Part shown: positions 17,129-26,550 of the stretch, in pieces | How the letters are laid out: every line of letters begins with the position of its first letter | Numbering within the stretch: the first letter of the stretch is position 1 | NCBI RefSeq assembly: GCF_030348945.1 | Contig: NZ_JAUCEN010000002.1 | Coordinates: forward strand, 2,604,001 to 2,668,000 | DNA: 64,000 bases | Reading direction: 5' to 3' | DNA from: Peribacillus sp. ACCC06369 | GTDB taxonomy: Bacteria > Bacillota > Bacilli > Bacillales > DSM-1321 | Translations under genes and position numbers: made by a program | Notes under the pieces: generated by a model | Seen by the model: only the letters and a program-made list of their open reading frames with translations | Told to the model about the DNA's origin: nothing | The model's database searches: none

Positions 17129-18546
17129 TTATTAAAGACTATCATTTATCTATTGGTGGACAGCAAGTACCTACAGAAGAGACGATTCCTGTATACAACA
17201 AATTTACAGGTGAAGTATTAACTCATATTGCTAAGGCAGAAAAGCAACATGTTTATAATGCCATAACAGAGGCACAAAAATGCTTTAAACAAGATAAATT
17301 AACTGCATTTCAAAGGTATCGAATTTTATTGAAAGCTTCAGAGTTGTTCCAAGAACGTAGAGAAGAATTTGAGATCACCTTGGTGAGAGAAGTAGGTAAG
17401 ACAATTAAAGATGCCAAAGGTGAAATGGATCGCACAATTGAAACTTTGCGCTTGTCCGCGGAAGAAGCAAAAAGAATTACTGGTGAAATGATTCCGTTAC
17501 AGGCCGTCGAAGGAGCGGATAATCGATTGGGGTTCACAATCCGTGTCCCTAAAGGAGTCATTGGAGCCATCACTCCGTTTAATTACCCATTATTGTTAGC
17601 GATACATAAAATCGCCCCAGCACTAGCATCAGGAAATACAGTAGTAGTCAAACCAGCACCAAACACACCTGTGACCACGTTTCAATTAGTAGAACTGTTT
17701 GAAGAGGCTGGAATGCCAAAAGGATATGTAAATGTGGTAAATGGTGGCGCTGAAGTGGGTGAATGGCTTTTACAGGATGAACGGATCGCCATGTATTCTT
17801 TCACTGGATCAGCAGGAGTTGGAAAATATATTAAAGAGAAAAGTGGAATGCGCCCAGTAGCGTTGGAGCTAGGGAACAATTCACCCAACATTATTCATTT
17901 TGATGCTGATTTGGACCAAGCGGCCAAGCTTACGGCCTCCCGTAGCTTTCACAATGCAGGGCAAGCCTGTATATCTGTTCAGCGTTTATATGTGCATAAT
18001 TCTGTATTGGATGATTTTACAGAAAAGTATCTTTCATATGTTCAACAACTTAAAGTTGGGAATCCGGAAGAACCGGACACGGATATAGGTCCAATGATTA
18101 ATGAAAAAGAGGCGATTCGCGTAGAACAGTGGGTCAAAGAGGCTATCTCAGAAGGTGCTGTTTCGCTTACGCCGATTCGTAGGGAGGGTTCACTATTTTA
18201 TCCAGCTGTTTTAACTCAAACAACACCGAAAATGAAAGTTGTTTGTCAGGAAGTGTTCGCACCGGTAGTGGCGATAATCCCTTACGAGGATTTTTTGGAA
18301 GCATTAGAGTCGGCCAATCAATCGGATTATGGTCTTCAAGCAGGCATTTTTACACGAGATCTGGCTTTAGCTTTAAAGGCAGTCAAGGTGCTGGAATATG
18401 GTGGAGTAATCGTGAATGACGTATCAACCTACCGCAACGATATGATGCCATATGGTGGAGTTAAGAATAGTGGAATTGGCAAGGAAGGCCCAAGATATAC
18501 GATTGAAGAAATGACAGATGAAAAAATGGTGGTGATTAACTTATGA
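17125..18546 (+). CDS. NAD(P)-dependent aldehyde dehydrogenase
   Basis: A 473-residue aldehyde dehydrogenase with all the core features: cofactor-site PFNYPLLLAIHKIAPALASGN, the FTGSAGVGKYI turn, general base Glu248 in ALELGNNSP, nucleophile Cys282 in GQACISVQ and the EVFAPVV motif near the C-terminus. It resembles lactaldehyde, succinate-semialdehyde or phosphonoacetaldehyde dehydrogenases; the true substrate is not readable. ATGA overlap with the preceding dehydrogenase gene and a second ATGA overlap with the next indicate translational coupling. In context it would oxidise an aldehyde made within the same pathway. Confidence 0.88.
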   Translation: MIIKDYHLSIGGQQVPTEETIPVYNKFTGEVLTHIAKAEKQHVYNAITEAQKCFKQDKLTAFQRYRILLKASELFQERREEFEITLVREVGKTIKDAKGEMDRTIETLRLSAEEAKRITGEMIPLQAVEGADNRLGFTIRVPKGVIGAITPFNYPLLLAIHKIAPALASGNTVVVKPAPNTPVTTFQLVELFEEAGMPKGYVNVVNGGAEVGEWLLQDERIAMYSFTGSAGVGKYIKEKSGMRPVALELGNNSPNIIHFDADLDQAAKLTASRSFHNAGQACISVQRLYVHNSVLDDFTEKYLSYVQQLKVGNPEEPDTDIGPMINEKEAIRVEQWVKEAISEGAVSLTPIRREGSLFYPAVLTQTTPKMKVVCQEVFAPVVAIIPYEDFLEALESANQSDYGLQAGIFTRDLALALKAVKVLEYGGVIVNDVSTYRNDMMPYGGVKNSGIGKEGPRYTIEEMTDEKMVVINL

Positions 18547-19313
18547 TTGAGGAATTATTACAGGGGAAAACAGCCATTGTAACGGGAGCAGGGTCAGGTA
18601 TGGGGAAAGCCATTGCACAATTATTCGTTGAACAAAAAGCAAATGTAATCTTCGCAGACTTGAATATCGAGGCAGCTAAAGCAGCAAGCGATTCGTTTCC
18701 TAGCGAAAATGTAAAGGCCGTTCAAGTCGATGTTTCTAATAACGAAGACGTGGCTGCACTGTTCCAGGAAGTGGAGGGTGTTTTTGGAAGATTAGACATA
18801 GTAGTAAATTGTGCTGGTGTACCTCAGGTCTTCACAGAGGTGGAGGATTTAAGTATTGAACAATGGGATCGGATTATGGACGTTAATACGAAATCTATCT
18901 TCTTAACTACCAAGTATGCAGCTCCAATCATGAAAAAACAGCAAAGCGGTTCGATAATAAATATTGCTTCGATTGCAGGGGTTCGAGCCCGTCCTGGTTT
19001 AAATGCATACTGCGCCTCAAAAGGGGCTGCAATTATGCTTACAAAAGCATTGGCATTGGAGTTAGCCCCATATAAAATTCGTGTGAATGCCATTAACCCA
19101 GGCCCTGCTGATACACCGATGATCAATCAATTTTTGAACGGGGACGGGACACTGATGGAAGAAGATAAGAAAAAAATCTTTTTGGATAGTGTTCCGTTAG
19201 GTTCCCTTATACAGCCAGAGGATATTGCGCAAGCTTCCCTTTATCTCGCTTCCGACTTAGCAAAAATTGTAACTGGAGAGATACTCAATGTAGATGGAGG
19301 CCGGGGAATTTAA
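18543..19313 (+). CDS. SDR family oxidoreductase
   Basis: A classical short-chain dehydrogenase of 256 residues. It has the NAD-binding VTGAGSGMGKA motif, the acidic FADLN residue after strand 2 that favours NAD, NCAG, active-site Ser in INIASIAG and the YCASK catalytic pair. The C-terminus ends in NVDGGRGI, usual for glucose-dehydrogenase-like members. It is translationally coupled to the aldehyde dehydrogenase through a four-base overlap and is the third gene of the sigma-54 operon. It probably oxidises a hydroxy intermediate of the same pathway. Confidence 0.88.
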   Translation: MIEELLQGKTAIVTGAGSGMGKAIAQLFVEQKANVIFADLNIEAAKAASDSFPSENVKAVQVDVSNNEDVAALFQEVEGVFGRLDIVVNCAGVPQVFTEVEDLSIEQWDRIMDVNTKSIFLTTKYAAPIMKKQQSGSIINIASIAGVRARPGLNAYCASKGAAIMLTKALALELAPYKIRVNAINPGPADTPMINQFLNGDGTLMEEDKKKIFLDSVPLGSLIQPEDIAQASLYLASDLAKIVTGEILNVDGGRGI

Positions 19314-19367
19314 TCAGTGAACGGGACGAAAACATAGATAACAAGACTCATTTATTTTAGTGAACTT

Positions 19368-19418
19368 TGAAAGCATACGATTTAGCGAAAGTACTTTAAG
19401 CAATATCGTATGCTTTCA
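19368..19418. other. Inverted repeat between operon and transporter
   Basis: TGAAAGCATACGAT (19368-19381) and ATCGTATGCTTTCA (19405-19418) are perfect complements. The hairpin is followed by A rather than T on the plus strand, so it is not a classic terminator there. It may attenuate read-through, or be a binding site. The rest of the 440-base gap to 19753 shows no gene and no clear sigma-54 site. Confidence 0.5.
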
Positions 19419-19752
19419 AAAAAATATAAATGTTCATTAGTGGCCTTTAATGTTGAGACTTATGATTTTGCCATAATACTTAAAAAGAACTACTCCAATC
19501 GTGTTTTTTATTTCACCAGTATTTATAGCCTTTGATACCCTCGTTAGAGCAGTCCCAGTCTAGCTTTTCATAAGAGCAAATCTATCTGACACACTAATTG
19601 CAGTTTTGCGCCAGAATTCCTGTTTACTTTGAATAAACCTTTAACTCGGTTATTGCCCTGAGTTCATTAGTAAAATTGGAGGTAATAAAAAGAACGAACT
19701 ATTCTTTTATTCTCCAAAGTTCACAAAAATTTTCCAAAGAGGGGTTAGTAAA

Positions 19753-21075
19753 ATGCCTAAATCTGGATTAGAAGCACGTACGATAAAAAAGGTATCCAGA
19801 AGAATTATTCCTTATATTTTTGTGTTATATATCATTGCGTTTTTAGACAGAGTAAACATTGGCTATGCTGCTCTAGAAATGAATAAAGATCTCGGGTTAA
19901 CAGCATCCACTTTGGGGTTGATTTCCGGTATTTTCTTTATTGGATACTTTCTATTTGAAGTACCCAGTAATATGCTAATGCATCGTATAGGAGCGAGAAA
20001 ATGGATTGGGCGAATAATGATTACATGGGGTATTGTTGTAATTTTAACAGCCTGGGTCCAAAATGCGAATCATTTGTATATACTCCGTTTTTTACTGGGA
20101 GTTGCCGAAGCTGGATTTTTCCCAGGCGTTTTACTTTATATTACGTATTGGTTCCGAGGAAAAGAAAGAGCTCGTGCAGTAGCCCTTTTTATGACAGCCT
20201 TGACAGTGTCCAATATAATTGGAGCACCCGTAAGCACGTGGATAATCGATAATATTAATTGGGGTGGAATGGCTGGCTGGCGCTGGATATTTGTACTGGA
20301 AGGAATTCCTGCTGTCATTTTAGGTATTACGACAATTTTTTATTTAACGGATCGTCCTGAACAAGCAAAGTGGCTTACAAAGGAAGAGAAGGAGTGGCTC
20401 ATTTCCGAAATTGAAAAAGAAAATCAAGGAAAAGAAATAGGTAAACACTCTAGTCTGAAAAATATATTTGGGAGTACTAGAATTTGGAGATTGTCGTTTA
20501 TTTACCTTACGTTAGTCACTGGTTTGTATGGAATAGGGTTTTGGATGCCAACCATTATCAAATCCTTTTCGAATATATTAACAAATACTCAAGTCGGTTT
20601 GATTACAATGATTCCTTATATTTTTGGAGGAATAGCAATGGTTTGGTGGGCACGACGATCTGATCGCACTGGTGAAAGAAAAATGCATGCAGCTATTCCA
20701 CCGCTTGTGGGTGCCATTGGCCTTATGGGGTGTGGATTAACTACGGATCCTATACTATCCATTATTATGATGTCTGTTGCAACTGTTGGTATCTACAGTA
20801 TTTTTGGACCATTTTGGGCTATTCCTTCATTATTCCTTACTGAATTAGAAGCTGCTGTAGGAATAGCACTCATTAGTTCCATTGGTAATTTAGGTGGCTT
20901 TATCGGCCCATATGTAATTGGTTATGTACAGGATTCTACAGGTAGTGTAGAGATGGGATTATATTTTATTAGTATAGTCTTATTCATCTGCTTTTTACTC
21001 GTCTTTACAATTAAGAAAGAACTGGTTACTTCTGCTTCAGTTCAGCCCCAATCAAATAAACTTGATATAAGGTAA
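19753..21075 (+). CDS. MFS transporter, anion:cation symporter type
   Basis: A 440-residue major facilitator with about twelve membrane segments. The early RVNIGYAALEMNKDLGL segment and GYFLFEVPSNMLMHRIGARKWIGRIM carry the signature of the ACS family, whose members import organic acids such as tartrate, glucarate, phthalate or 4-hydroxyphenylacetate with protons. A charged central loop (about residues 205-235) separates the halves. ATG follows a GAGGGG site. Placed after the sigma-54-driven dehydrogenase operon, it is the likely importer of that pathway's acid, though it has its own leader of about 430 bases. Confidence 0.85.
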   Translation: MPKSGLEARTIKKVSRRIIPYIFVLYIIAFLDRVNIGYAALEMNKDLGLTASTLGLISGIFFIGYFLFEVPSNMLMHRIGARKWIGRIMITWGIVVILTAWVQNANHLYILRFLLGVAEAGFFPGVLLYITYWFRGKERARAVALFMTALTVSNIIGAPVSTWIIDNINWGGMAGWRWIFVLEGIPAVILGITTIFYLTDRPEQAKWLTKEEKEWLISEIEKENQGKEIGKHSSLKNIFGSTRIWRLSFIYLTLVTGLYGIGFWMPTIIKSFSNILTNTQVGLITMIPYIFGGIAMVWWARRSDRTGERKMHAAIPPLVGAIGLMGCGLTTDPILSIIMMSVATVGIYSIFGPFWAIPSLFLTELEAAVGIALISSIGNLGGFIGPYVIGYVQDSTGSVEMGLYFISIVLFICFLLVFTIKKELVTSASVQPQSNKLDIR

Positions 21076-21508
21076 AGAGAAACGATAGTGCAGAACAAGA
21101 TATCGAATTGAAAATAGATATATACCAATTAATAAGAGGGAGTCTATAAAGAGAACCCCTAATTTCATATAAGTTGGAGTAAGGTTATGAAATTAGAGCT
21201 ATATCATTATTTTTTTTACTAAATCTATTTTTTGACTGCGAAATATGCTGCTTCGTTCACTAAAAAGCGACAGTGCATACACGACTTTACCTATCTTCAT
21301 ATCTTGCACGAATAGACAAAGAAGAAATTTTTTATGTAGATAGTGGACGAGGTAGGTAAAAATGAACGAGACAAGAATTTTGTATTTTCCTTAAGTTTTT
21401 TCCGTTTTTTCCTAAAACAATATCAAACAATGTTAAACCTTTCATGGAAAGAAAAAAAACCTTACCTCTTTTGTGTGTTCATAGAAATTTGAATAAAGGA
21501 GGAAATTC
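21076..21508. other. Intergenic region before peptide-uptake operon
   Basis: These 433 bases hold no gene I can support. They are AT-rich, with a loose inverted repeat around 21284-21358 (ttacctat against a later gaggtaggtaa). The ribosome binding site AAAGGAGGAAATTC ends the region. The promoter for the following operon should lie here, but no confident -35/-10 pair is visible. Confidence 0.4.
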
Positions 21509-22939
21509 ATGAGTAGCGACCTCGAAATGAAGAAAAGCGAGGATTTAGTAATGGATTCGATCAATCAAATGGGCTCTGAATTGATCGAAGCTTCCAAGAA
21601 AATTTGGGATTTTGCTGAACTTGGTCTTAAAGAATACCGGTCTTCGAGATTATTAGCAAAGTTACTCGAAAAGCAGGGTTTTTCTATTGAAATGGGTGTT
21701 GCGGGTATGCCTACCGCATTTGTCGCAACATGGGGTGGTGGAAAACCCGTTATTGGTATTTTAGGAGAATATGATGCCCTTCCTGGTCTTTCACAAAAAG
21801 TATCCGGTGTAAAAGATCCCGTTGAAAAAGGAGGTAATGGACATGGGTGCGGGCACAACATCTTCGGTGTCGCAGGTGTAGGCGCTGCTGTAGCTGCTAA
21901 AAAAGCAATGGAAGCCGATGGTATAAAAGGCACGATTAAATTCTTTGGATGTCCTGCGGAAGAAATCTTGGTTGGCAAGGTGTACATGGTTCGTGCAGGT
22001 ATATTCAAAGATACTGATGTATGTTTAACCTGGCATCCCGGTTCATTAAATACTCTTTGGAGCAGCAGTTCTTTAGCCATGAATTCTGTGAAGTTTAATT
22101 TTCACGGTAAAGCTTCGCATGCAGCTACTAATCCTGAATCTGGAAGAAGTGCTTTGAAAGCTGTTCAGTTGATGGATACGGGCGTTCAATTTCTAAGAGA
22201 ACATCTCATTGATGGGGCAAGAATTCACTCTACCATTACAGATGGTGGTCATGAACCCAATGTTGTACCCGACAGAGCACAAATTTGGTATTACATCCGC
22301 GCCCCTTATAGACAGGATGTTGATGATATGTATGATCGCATTGTAAAGATTGCTAAGGGTGCCTCTCTAATGACGGAAACCGATTATGAGGTTCAGTTTC
22401 AGACTGGTTGCTATAACATGCTTCCTAATAAAGTATTAGGTCAAGTTTTACTGAAAAATATGAAAAAAGTCGGTCCCCCGCCATTTGATGAAAAAGATAA
22501 GGCTTTGGCTGAGGAGTTAGTCCTTTCTTCTACACCAGGTACAAAAGAGACTGTTGTAAGAGTATCAGGTGCACCCCTTGAGTTAGTAAAGTTTATCTTA
22601 AATGACACGATAGTTGAACCTTACGATGAAGGTGATATTTTAGCTGGTTCAACAGATGTGGCGGATGTTTCATGGAATGTTCCGACTGCCCAATTCAATA
22701 CAGCTTGTGCACCTATTGGCACGCCGTTCCACTCTTGGCAATTTACTGCTTCAGTAGGTTCTGGTATCGGACAAAAAGGAATGCTAATGGCTTCTAAAAT
22801 ATTAGGATTAAGCGTCATTGATTTAATGAAAAATGAGAATCTACTGGAAGTTGCAAAAGAAGAATTTGAGAAAGAATTTGAAACCAAAGGTAAATACAGA
22901 ACTCCACTTCCAGAAGGAATAAACCCTCCACTAAATTAG
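21509..22939 (+). CDS. M20 family amidohydrolase, AbgB-like
   Basis: A 476-residue zinc hydrolase close to AbgB, the B subunit of p-aminobenzoyl-glutamate hydrolase. Features are GILGEYDALPGLSQ, the metal-binding GNGHGCGHNIFG, the Glu pair in GCPAEEILVGK, the lid-domain FHGKASHAATNPESGRSAL and a C-terminal stretch rich in DVADVSWNVP. AbgB-type enzymes split amide bonds of acyl- or aroyl-amino acids. It is the first gene of the operon containing a peptide ABC transporter. So it likely hydrolyses the imported amide in the cytosol. Confidence 0.85.
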   Translation: MSSDLEMKKSEDLVMDSINQMGSELIEASKKIWDFAELGLKEYRSSRLLAKLLEKQGFSIEMGVAGMPTAFVATWGGGKPVIGILGEYDALPGLSQKVSGVKDPVEKGGNGHGCGHNIFGVAGVGAAVAAKKAMEADGIKGTIKFFGCPAEEILVGKVYMVRAGIFKDTDVCLTWHPGSLNTLWSSSSLAMNSVKFNFHGKASHAATNPESGRSALKAVQLMDTGVQFLREHLIDGARIHSTITDGGHEPNVVPDRAQIWYYIRAPYRQDVDDMYDRIVKIAKGASLMTETDYEVQFQTGCYNMLPNKVLGQVLLKNMKKVGPPPFDEKDKALAEELVLSSTPGTKETVVRVSGAPLELVKFILNDTIVEPYDEGDILAGSTDVADVSWNVPTAQFNTACAPIGTPFHSWQFTASVGSGIGQKGMLMASKILGLSVIDLMKNENLLEVAKEEFEKEFETKGKYRTPLPEGINPPLN

Positions 22940-22988
22940 TAAGAAATCTATCTTTATAAATAATGAATTATAAAAAGGGGGAAAGAAA

Positions 22989-24563
22989 ATGTTTGAAAAG
23001 AAAAATCTTATCATTTCGATAGTCATGTTGATTTGTGCTCTCGCCCTTAGTGGATGCAGTTCGAAGTCAGATAATTCAAATAATGGCAGTTCATCTGCAT
23101 CTAAGCCAGGAGGTTCATTAAAAGTAGCTTATCCAGCGCAGCCGACATCACTTGATCCACACCTGACGACAGCTAATGCAACACGCGACCCAGCAAGGCA
23201 TATTTTTGAGACACTAGTCACTTTAAATTCTAAATTTGAAGTTACTCCAATGCTTGCTGAATCCTATGAGGTTAGTAAAGATAGAAAAAAAGTTACATTT
23301 GTATTGAGAAAAGGCGTTAAATTCCATAATGGAAAAGAAATGAAGGCGGAGGATGTCATTGCTTCCATGACAAAATGGCAAGAAGGGGCCGTTGCAAAGG
23401 CAAATCTAGGAAATTCTAAGTGGGAAGCCGAAGATGAATATACGGTTATCCTTCATGTCGAAACACCATCTATCGTTCTATTACCAGTGCTGGCAGAAGT
23501 GGGGCAATTCGCGGCCATCATGCCAAAAGAGGTTATAGAATCGGCTGATACGAGTGGTATCACAGAATATATCGGAACAGGTCCTTTTAAGTTTGTAGAG
23601 TGGAAACAAAATCAATACGTTCATTTAAAGAAATTTGATGATTATCAGGCTTCATCCCAACCTGCAGACGGTTTAGCTGGTAAAAAGGAAGCTCTTGTAG
23701 ATGACATATATTTTCACTTCGTCACTGATAACTCGACTCGAGTAGCTGGAATGATTAGTGGAGAATATGACTTGAGCGTAATGATGCCATGGGACGCAGC
23801 ACCACAATTTGAAAATGTATCAAGTCTCGAAACCATTCAAGCGCCTCTGGGAATTCACACTCTAATTTTTAATAAACAAAATGGATTCCTGAAAAATGTT
23901 AAAGCTCGCCAAGCGGTGAATTTAGCAATTGATAAAAAAGAGGTCTTAACAGCAGCTGTAACTGATGGCTATTTTAGACTGGACCCTGGATATATGCTAA
24001 AAGAGCAAGGCTTATGGTACACGGATACAGGGAAAGAAATTTATGAGGCTAAAGATACTGAAAAGGCCAAACAATTGCTGAAGGAAGCTGGGTATAATGG
24101 GGAAGAATTAAGAATCCTGACCAGCCGTGACTATTCACAACATTATAATTCGGCCGTGGCAGTTCAACAACAACTTCAGAAAATCGGTATGAACGTAAAG
24201 CTGGACGTGGTGGATTGGTCTACTCTATTAGATCGTAGAAATAAGCCTGATCAATGGGAAATGTTTTTTACAAGCTGGCCTGTTAGCGCAACCCCTCTCC
24301 AATATCCATTCCTGGATTCTAGAGCAAAGTTTGCAGGCTGGACGAATAACCCAGAAATAGACAAACTATTGAATCAAATTAAAGCTCAGTCTTCCCAGGA
24401 TAAAGCTAAAGAAACTTTTAGTGAATTGCAAAGAGTAATTTGGGAAGATATGCCTGTTGTTAATATTGGTGCTTATGATTCCATATCCGTAAAAGCGAAT
24501 AAAGTCAAAGGATATCAAGAATTCCTTGGACCTGTTTTATGGAATACGACCGCTAAAGAATAA
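22989..24563 (+). CDS. Peptide/nickel-type ABC substrate-binding lipoprotein
   Basis: A 524-residue family 5 solute-binding protein. The signal peptide ends in a lipobox with the lipidated residue Cys23 (ALSGC), followed by a Ser/Asn-rich linker. The mature part begins GGSLKVAYPAQPTSLDPHLT and contains the family signature around FVLRKGVKFHNGKEMKAEDV. It captures oligopeptides or related amides outside the membrane for the two permeases and two ATPases encoded directly downstream. The ligand cannot be predicted from sequence. Confidence 0.9.
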   Translation: MFEKKNLIISIVMLICALALSGCSSKSDNSNNGSSSASKPGGSLKVAYPAQPTSLDPHLTTANATRDPARHIFETLVTLNSKFEVTPMLAESYEVSKDRKKVTFVLRKGVKFHNGKEMKAEDVIASMTKWQEGAVAKANLGNSKWEAEDEYTVILHVETPSIVLLPVLAEVGQFAAIMPKEVIESADTSGITEYIGTGPFKFVEWKQNQYVHLKKFDDYQASSQPADGLAGKKEALVDDIYFHFVTDNSTRVAGMISGEYDLSVMMPWDAAPQFENVSSLETIQAPLGIHTLIFNKQNGFLKNVKARQAVNLAIDKKEVLTAAVTDGYFRLDPGYMLKEQGLWYTDTGKEIYEAKDTEKAKQLLKEAGYNGEELRILTSRDYSQHYNSAVAVQQQLQKIGMNVKLDVVDWSTLLDRRNKPDQWEMFFTSWPVSATPLQYPFLDSRAKFAGWTNNPEIDKLLNQIKAQSSQDKAKETFSELQRVIWEDMPVVNIGAYDSISVKANKVKGYQEFLGPVLWNTTAKE

Positions 24564-24635
24564 AAATTAATTGTTTAGATTCCCCTTCATACGTTTTACA
24601 TTATGAAGGGGTTAATTGTAGAAAGGAGATTTTTG

Positions 24636-25586
24636 ATGAAAGCCTATATTCTACAGCGAGTCTTATCTCTCATTCCGGTTCTATTAACTGTAGCTATTGT
24701 AGTCTTTTTCATTATGCATTTAATACCAGGAGATCCGGCATCAGTAATGCTTGGGGCAGATGCAACTGAAGATGACATTGATAGATTACGAGAAGAACTC
24801 GGTTTAAATCTACCTATGTACGAACAATTTTTCAATTGGGTCTTTGGCCTTCTTCAAGGCGACTTGGGAATGTCTATTTATATGAAGGAACCAGTATTAC
24901 AGGTATTTATGAATCACTTAGGTCCCACACTTTCATTAGCGATATTGGCACAGGGGATTTCTATACTTATAGCTATCCCTATGGGAATTATTGCGGCAAA
25001 AAAACGGGGAACGAGCACAGACCAAATTTTCATGGTGGGTTCTTTGTTGGGAATTTCCTTGCCAAGCTTTCTCCTTGCATTATTATTATCTTTATTTTTC
25101 GCAGTGAAACTCCAATGGTTTCCGGTAGCTGGATATAAACCACTTGATGATGGACTATTGGCGCACCTTGAATATCTTATACTGCCTGCCTTGTCTCTTG
25201 GGGCCATACAAGCGGCTTTGATTGCGCGGATGACAAGGGCCTCTATGTTAGAGGTACTAAGCATGAATTACATTAAAACCGCAAAATCAAAAGGTGTAAA
25301 AGAAAAATTCATCATTTATAAACATGCATTGAGAAATGCTTTTATCCCTATTCTGACTGTCGTTGGACAAACCTTTGGGACATTGGTAGCGGGAGCAGTA
25401 ATAACAGAAACGGTTTTTAATATACCTGGACTCGGTCAACTTATCATGAACTCAATAGTGCAGCGAGATTACGAGGTACTCCAAGGAACTGTTCTGCTGG
25501 TTTCCGCCGCTTATGTATTCATTAATTTAATAGTAGATTTACTGTACGGTGTGGTTGATCCAAGGGTACGGTTAAGTCGGAAATAA
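24636..25586 (+). CDS. ABC transporter permease, DppB/OppB type
   Basis: A 316-residue membrane protein with six hydrophobic segments. The N-terminal YILQRVLSLIPVLLTVAIVVF segment is followed by the HLIPGDPASVMLG motif and a long extracytoplasmic loop. The cytoplasmic EAA-type loop that contacts the ATPase is in TAKSKGVKEKFIIYKHALRN. An in-frame ATG at 24603 is possible, but AAAGGAGA at 24622-24629 places the start at 24636. It pairs with the DppC-type permease encoded 28 bases downstream. Confidence 0.9.
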   Translation: MKAYILQRVLSLIPVLLTVAIVVFFIMHLIPGDPASVMLGADATEDDIDRLREELGLNLPMYEQFFNWVFGLLQGDLGMSIYMKEPVLQVFMNHLGPTLSLAILAQGISILIAIPMGIIAAKKRGTSTDQIFMVGSLLGISLPSFLLALLLSLFFAVKLQWFPVAGYKPLDDGLLAHLEYLILPALSLGAIQAALIARMTRASMLEVLSMNYIKTAKSKGVKEKFIIYKHALRNAFIPILTVVGQTFGTLVAGAVITETVFNIPGLGQLIMNSIVQRDYEVLQGTVLLVSAAYVFINLIVDLLYGVVDPRVRLSRK

Positions 25587-25613
25587 AGAAATGAATTGAA
25601 GGGGAAATGATTT

Positions 25614-26519
25614 ATGGAAGCAAAAACAATAATTGAAAAAACAGACCCATTGTATTCAAAAAATCATATGAAGAAACAACGTCAATCTATACTTCTGCGC
25701 AGGTATTTTTCAAACCGGCTTGTAGTTACAGGAAGTGTGATTATCTTGACTCTCAGTTTAATTTCTATTTTCGCACCTTTGATCACCGTATATACACCAT
25801 ATGACATGATAGTAACAGCTCGTCTGAGCCCACCAAGTGCTGAGCATTTTTTTGGAACAGATAACTTTGGCAGGGATTTATTTAGCCGGGTAGTTTATGG
25901 CACCCGGGTATCCATGACCGTCGGACTTACAGTAGCTGCGATAACACTAGTAATTGGAGCAGTAATTGGTTTGTACTCAGCTTATTATAGGACCTTGGAT
26001 CATATCCTGATGAGGATATGTGATGGCTTAATGGCATTTCCTGCAATTCTATTGGCCATTGCACTCATGGCTGCATTAGGGCCGAATATAATTAATGTCA
26101 TTCTTTCGTTATCTATTGTAAATACACCTACTGTCGCACGTGTCGTTCGTTCAGCTGCCATTGTAGTCAAAGAACAAACCTTTATAGAAGCTTTGAGGTC
26201 ACAAGGGGCCAGTTCATGGCGAATTATCTGGCTTCATATTGCTCCAAACACTATGTCTCCTCTGATTGTTCAAATCACCTATGTTTTTGGAGTTTCTGTC
26301 ATAATCGAAGCATCACTCAGCTTTTTGGGAGCTGGTATTCCTGCTCCATCACCAAGTCTAGGAAACATTTTATTTGATGGTAAAATCGTAATTTTTAATG
26401 CTTGGTGGATGACAGTTTTCCCAGGTGCATTCATTATTCTATCCGTTTTGGGATTGAATCTCTTCGGTGATGGACTACGTGATTTACTCGATCCGCATAC
26501 TAATAAAGTAAAGAAATAA
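25614..26519 (+). CDS. ABC transporter permease, DppC/OppC type
   Basis: A 301-residue permease with a cytoplasmic N-terminus, then about six membrane segments. It shows the DppC-type FFGTDNFGRDLFSRVVYG motif after the first segment and the ATPase-contact loop EALRSQGASSWRIIWLHIAPN. It forms the transmembrane channel with the preceding DppB-type protein. The start ATG follows GAAGGGGAAAT. Spacing within the operon is tight on both sides. Confidence 0.9.
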   Translation: MEAKTIIEKTDPLYSKNHMKKQRQSILLRRYFSNRLVVTGSVIILTLSLISIFAPLITVYTPYDMIVTARLSPPSAEHFFGTDNFGRDLFSRVVYGTRVSMTVGLTVAAITLVIGAVIGLYSAYYRTLDHILMRICDGLMAFPAILLAIALMAALGPNIINVILSLSIVNTPTVARVVRSAAIVVKEQTFIEALRSQGASSWRIIWLHIAPNTMSPLIVQITYVFGVSVIIEASLSFLGAGIPAPSPSLGNILFDGKIVIFNAWWMTVFPGAFIILSVLGLNLFGDGLRDLLDPHTNKVKK

Positions 26520-26550
26520 TAATAACACGGTATTAATGAGGAGGACGTTT

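Noticed and set aside
19368..19418. Classic terminator after the sigma-54 operon
   Set aside because: The stem is perfect but is followed by A residues, not T, so it is listed only as an inverted repeat.
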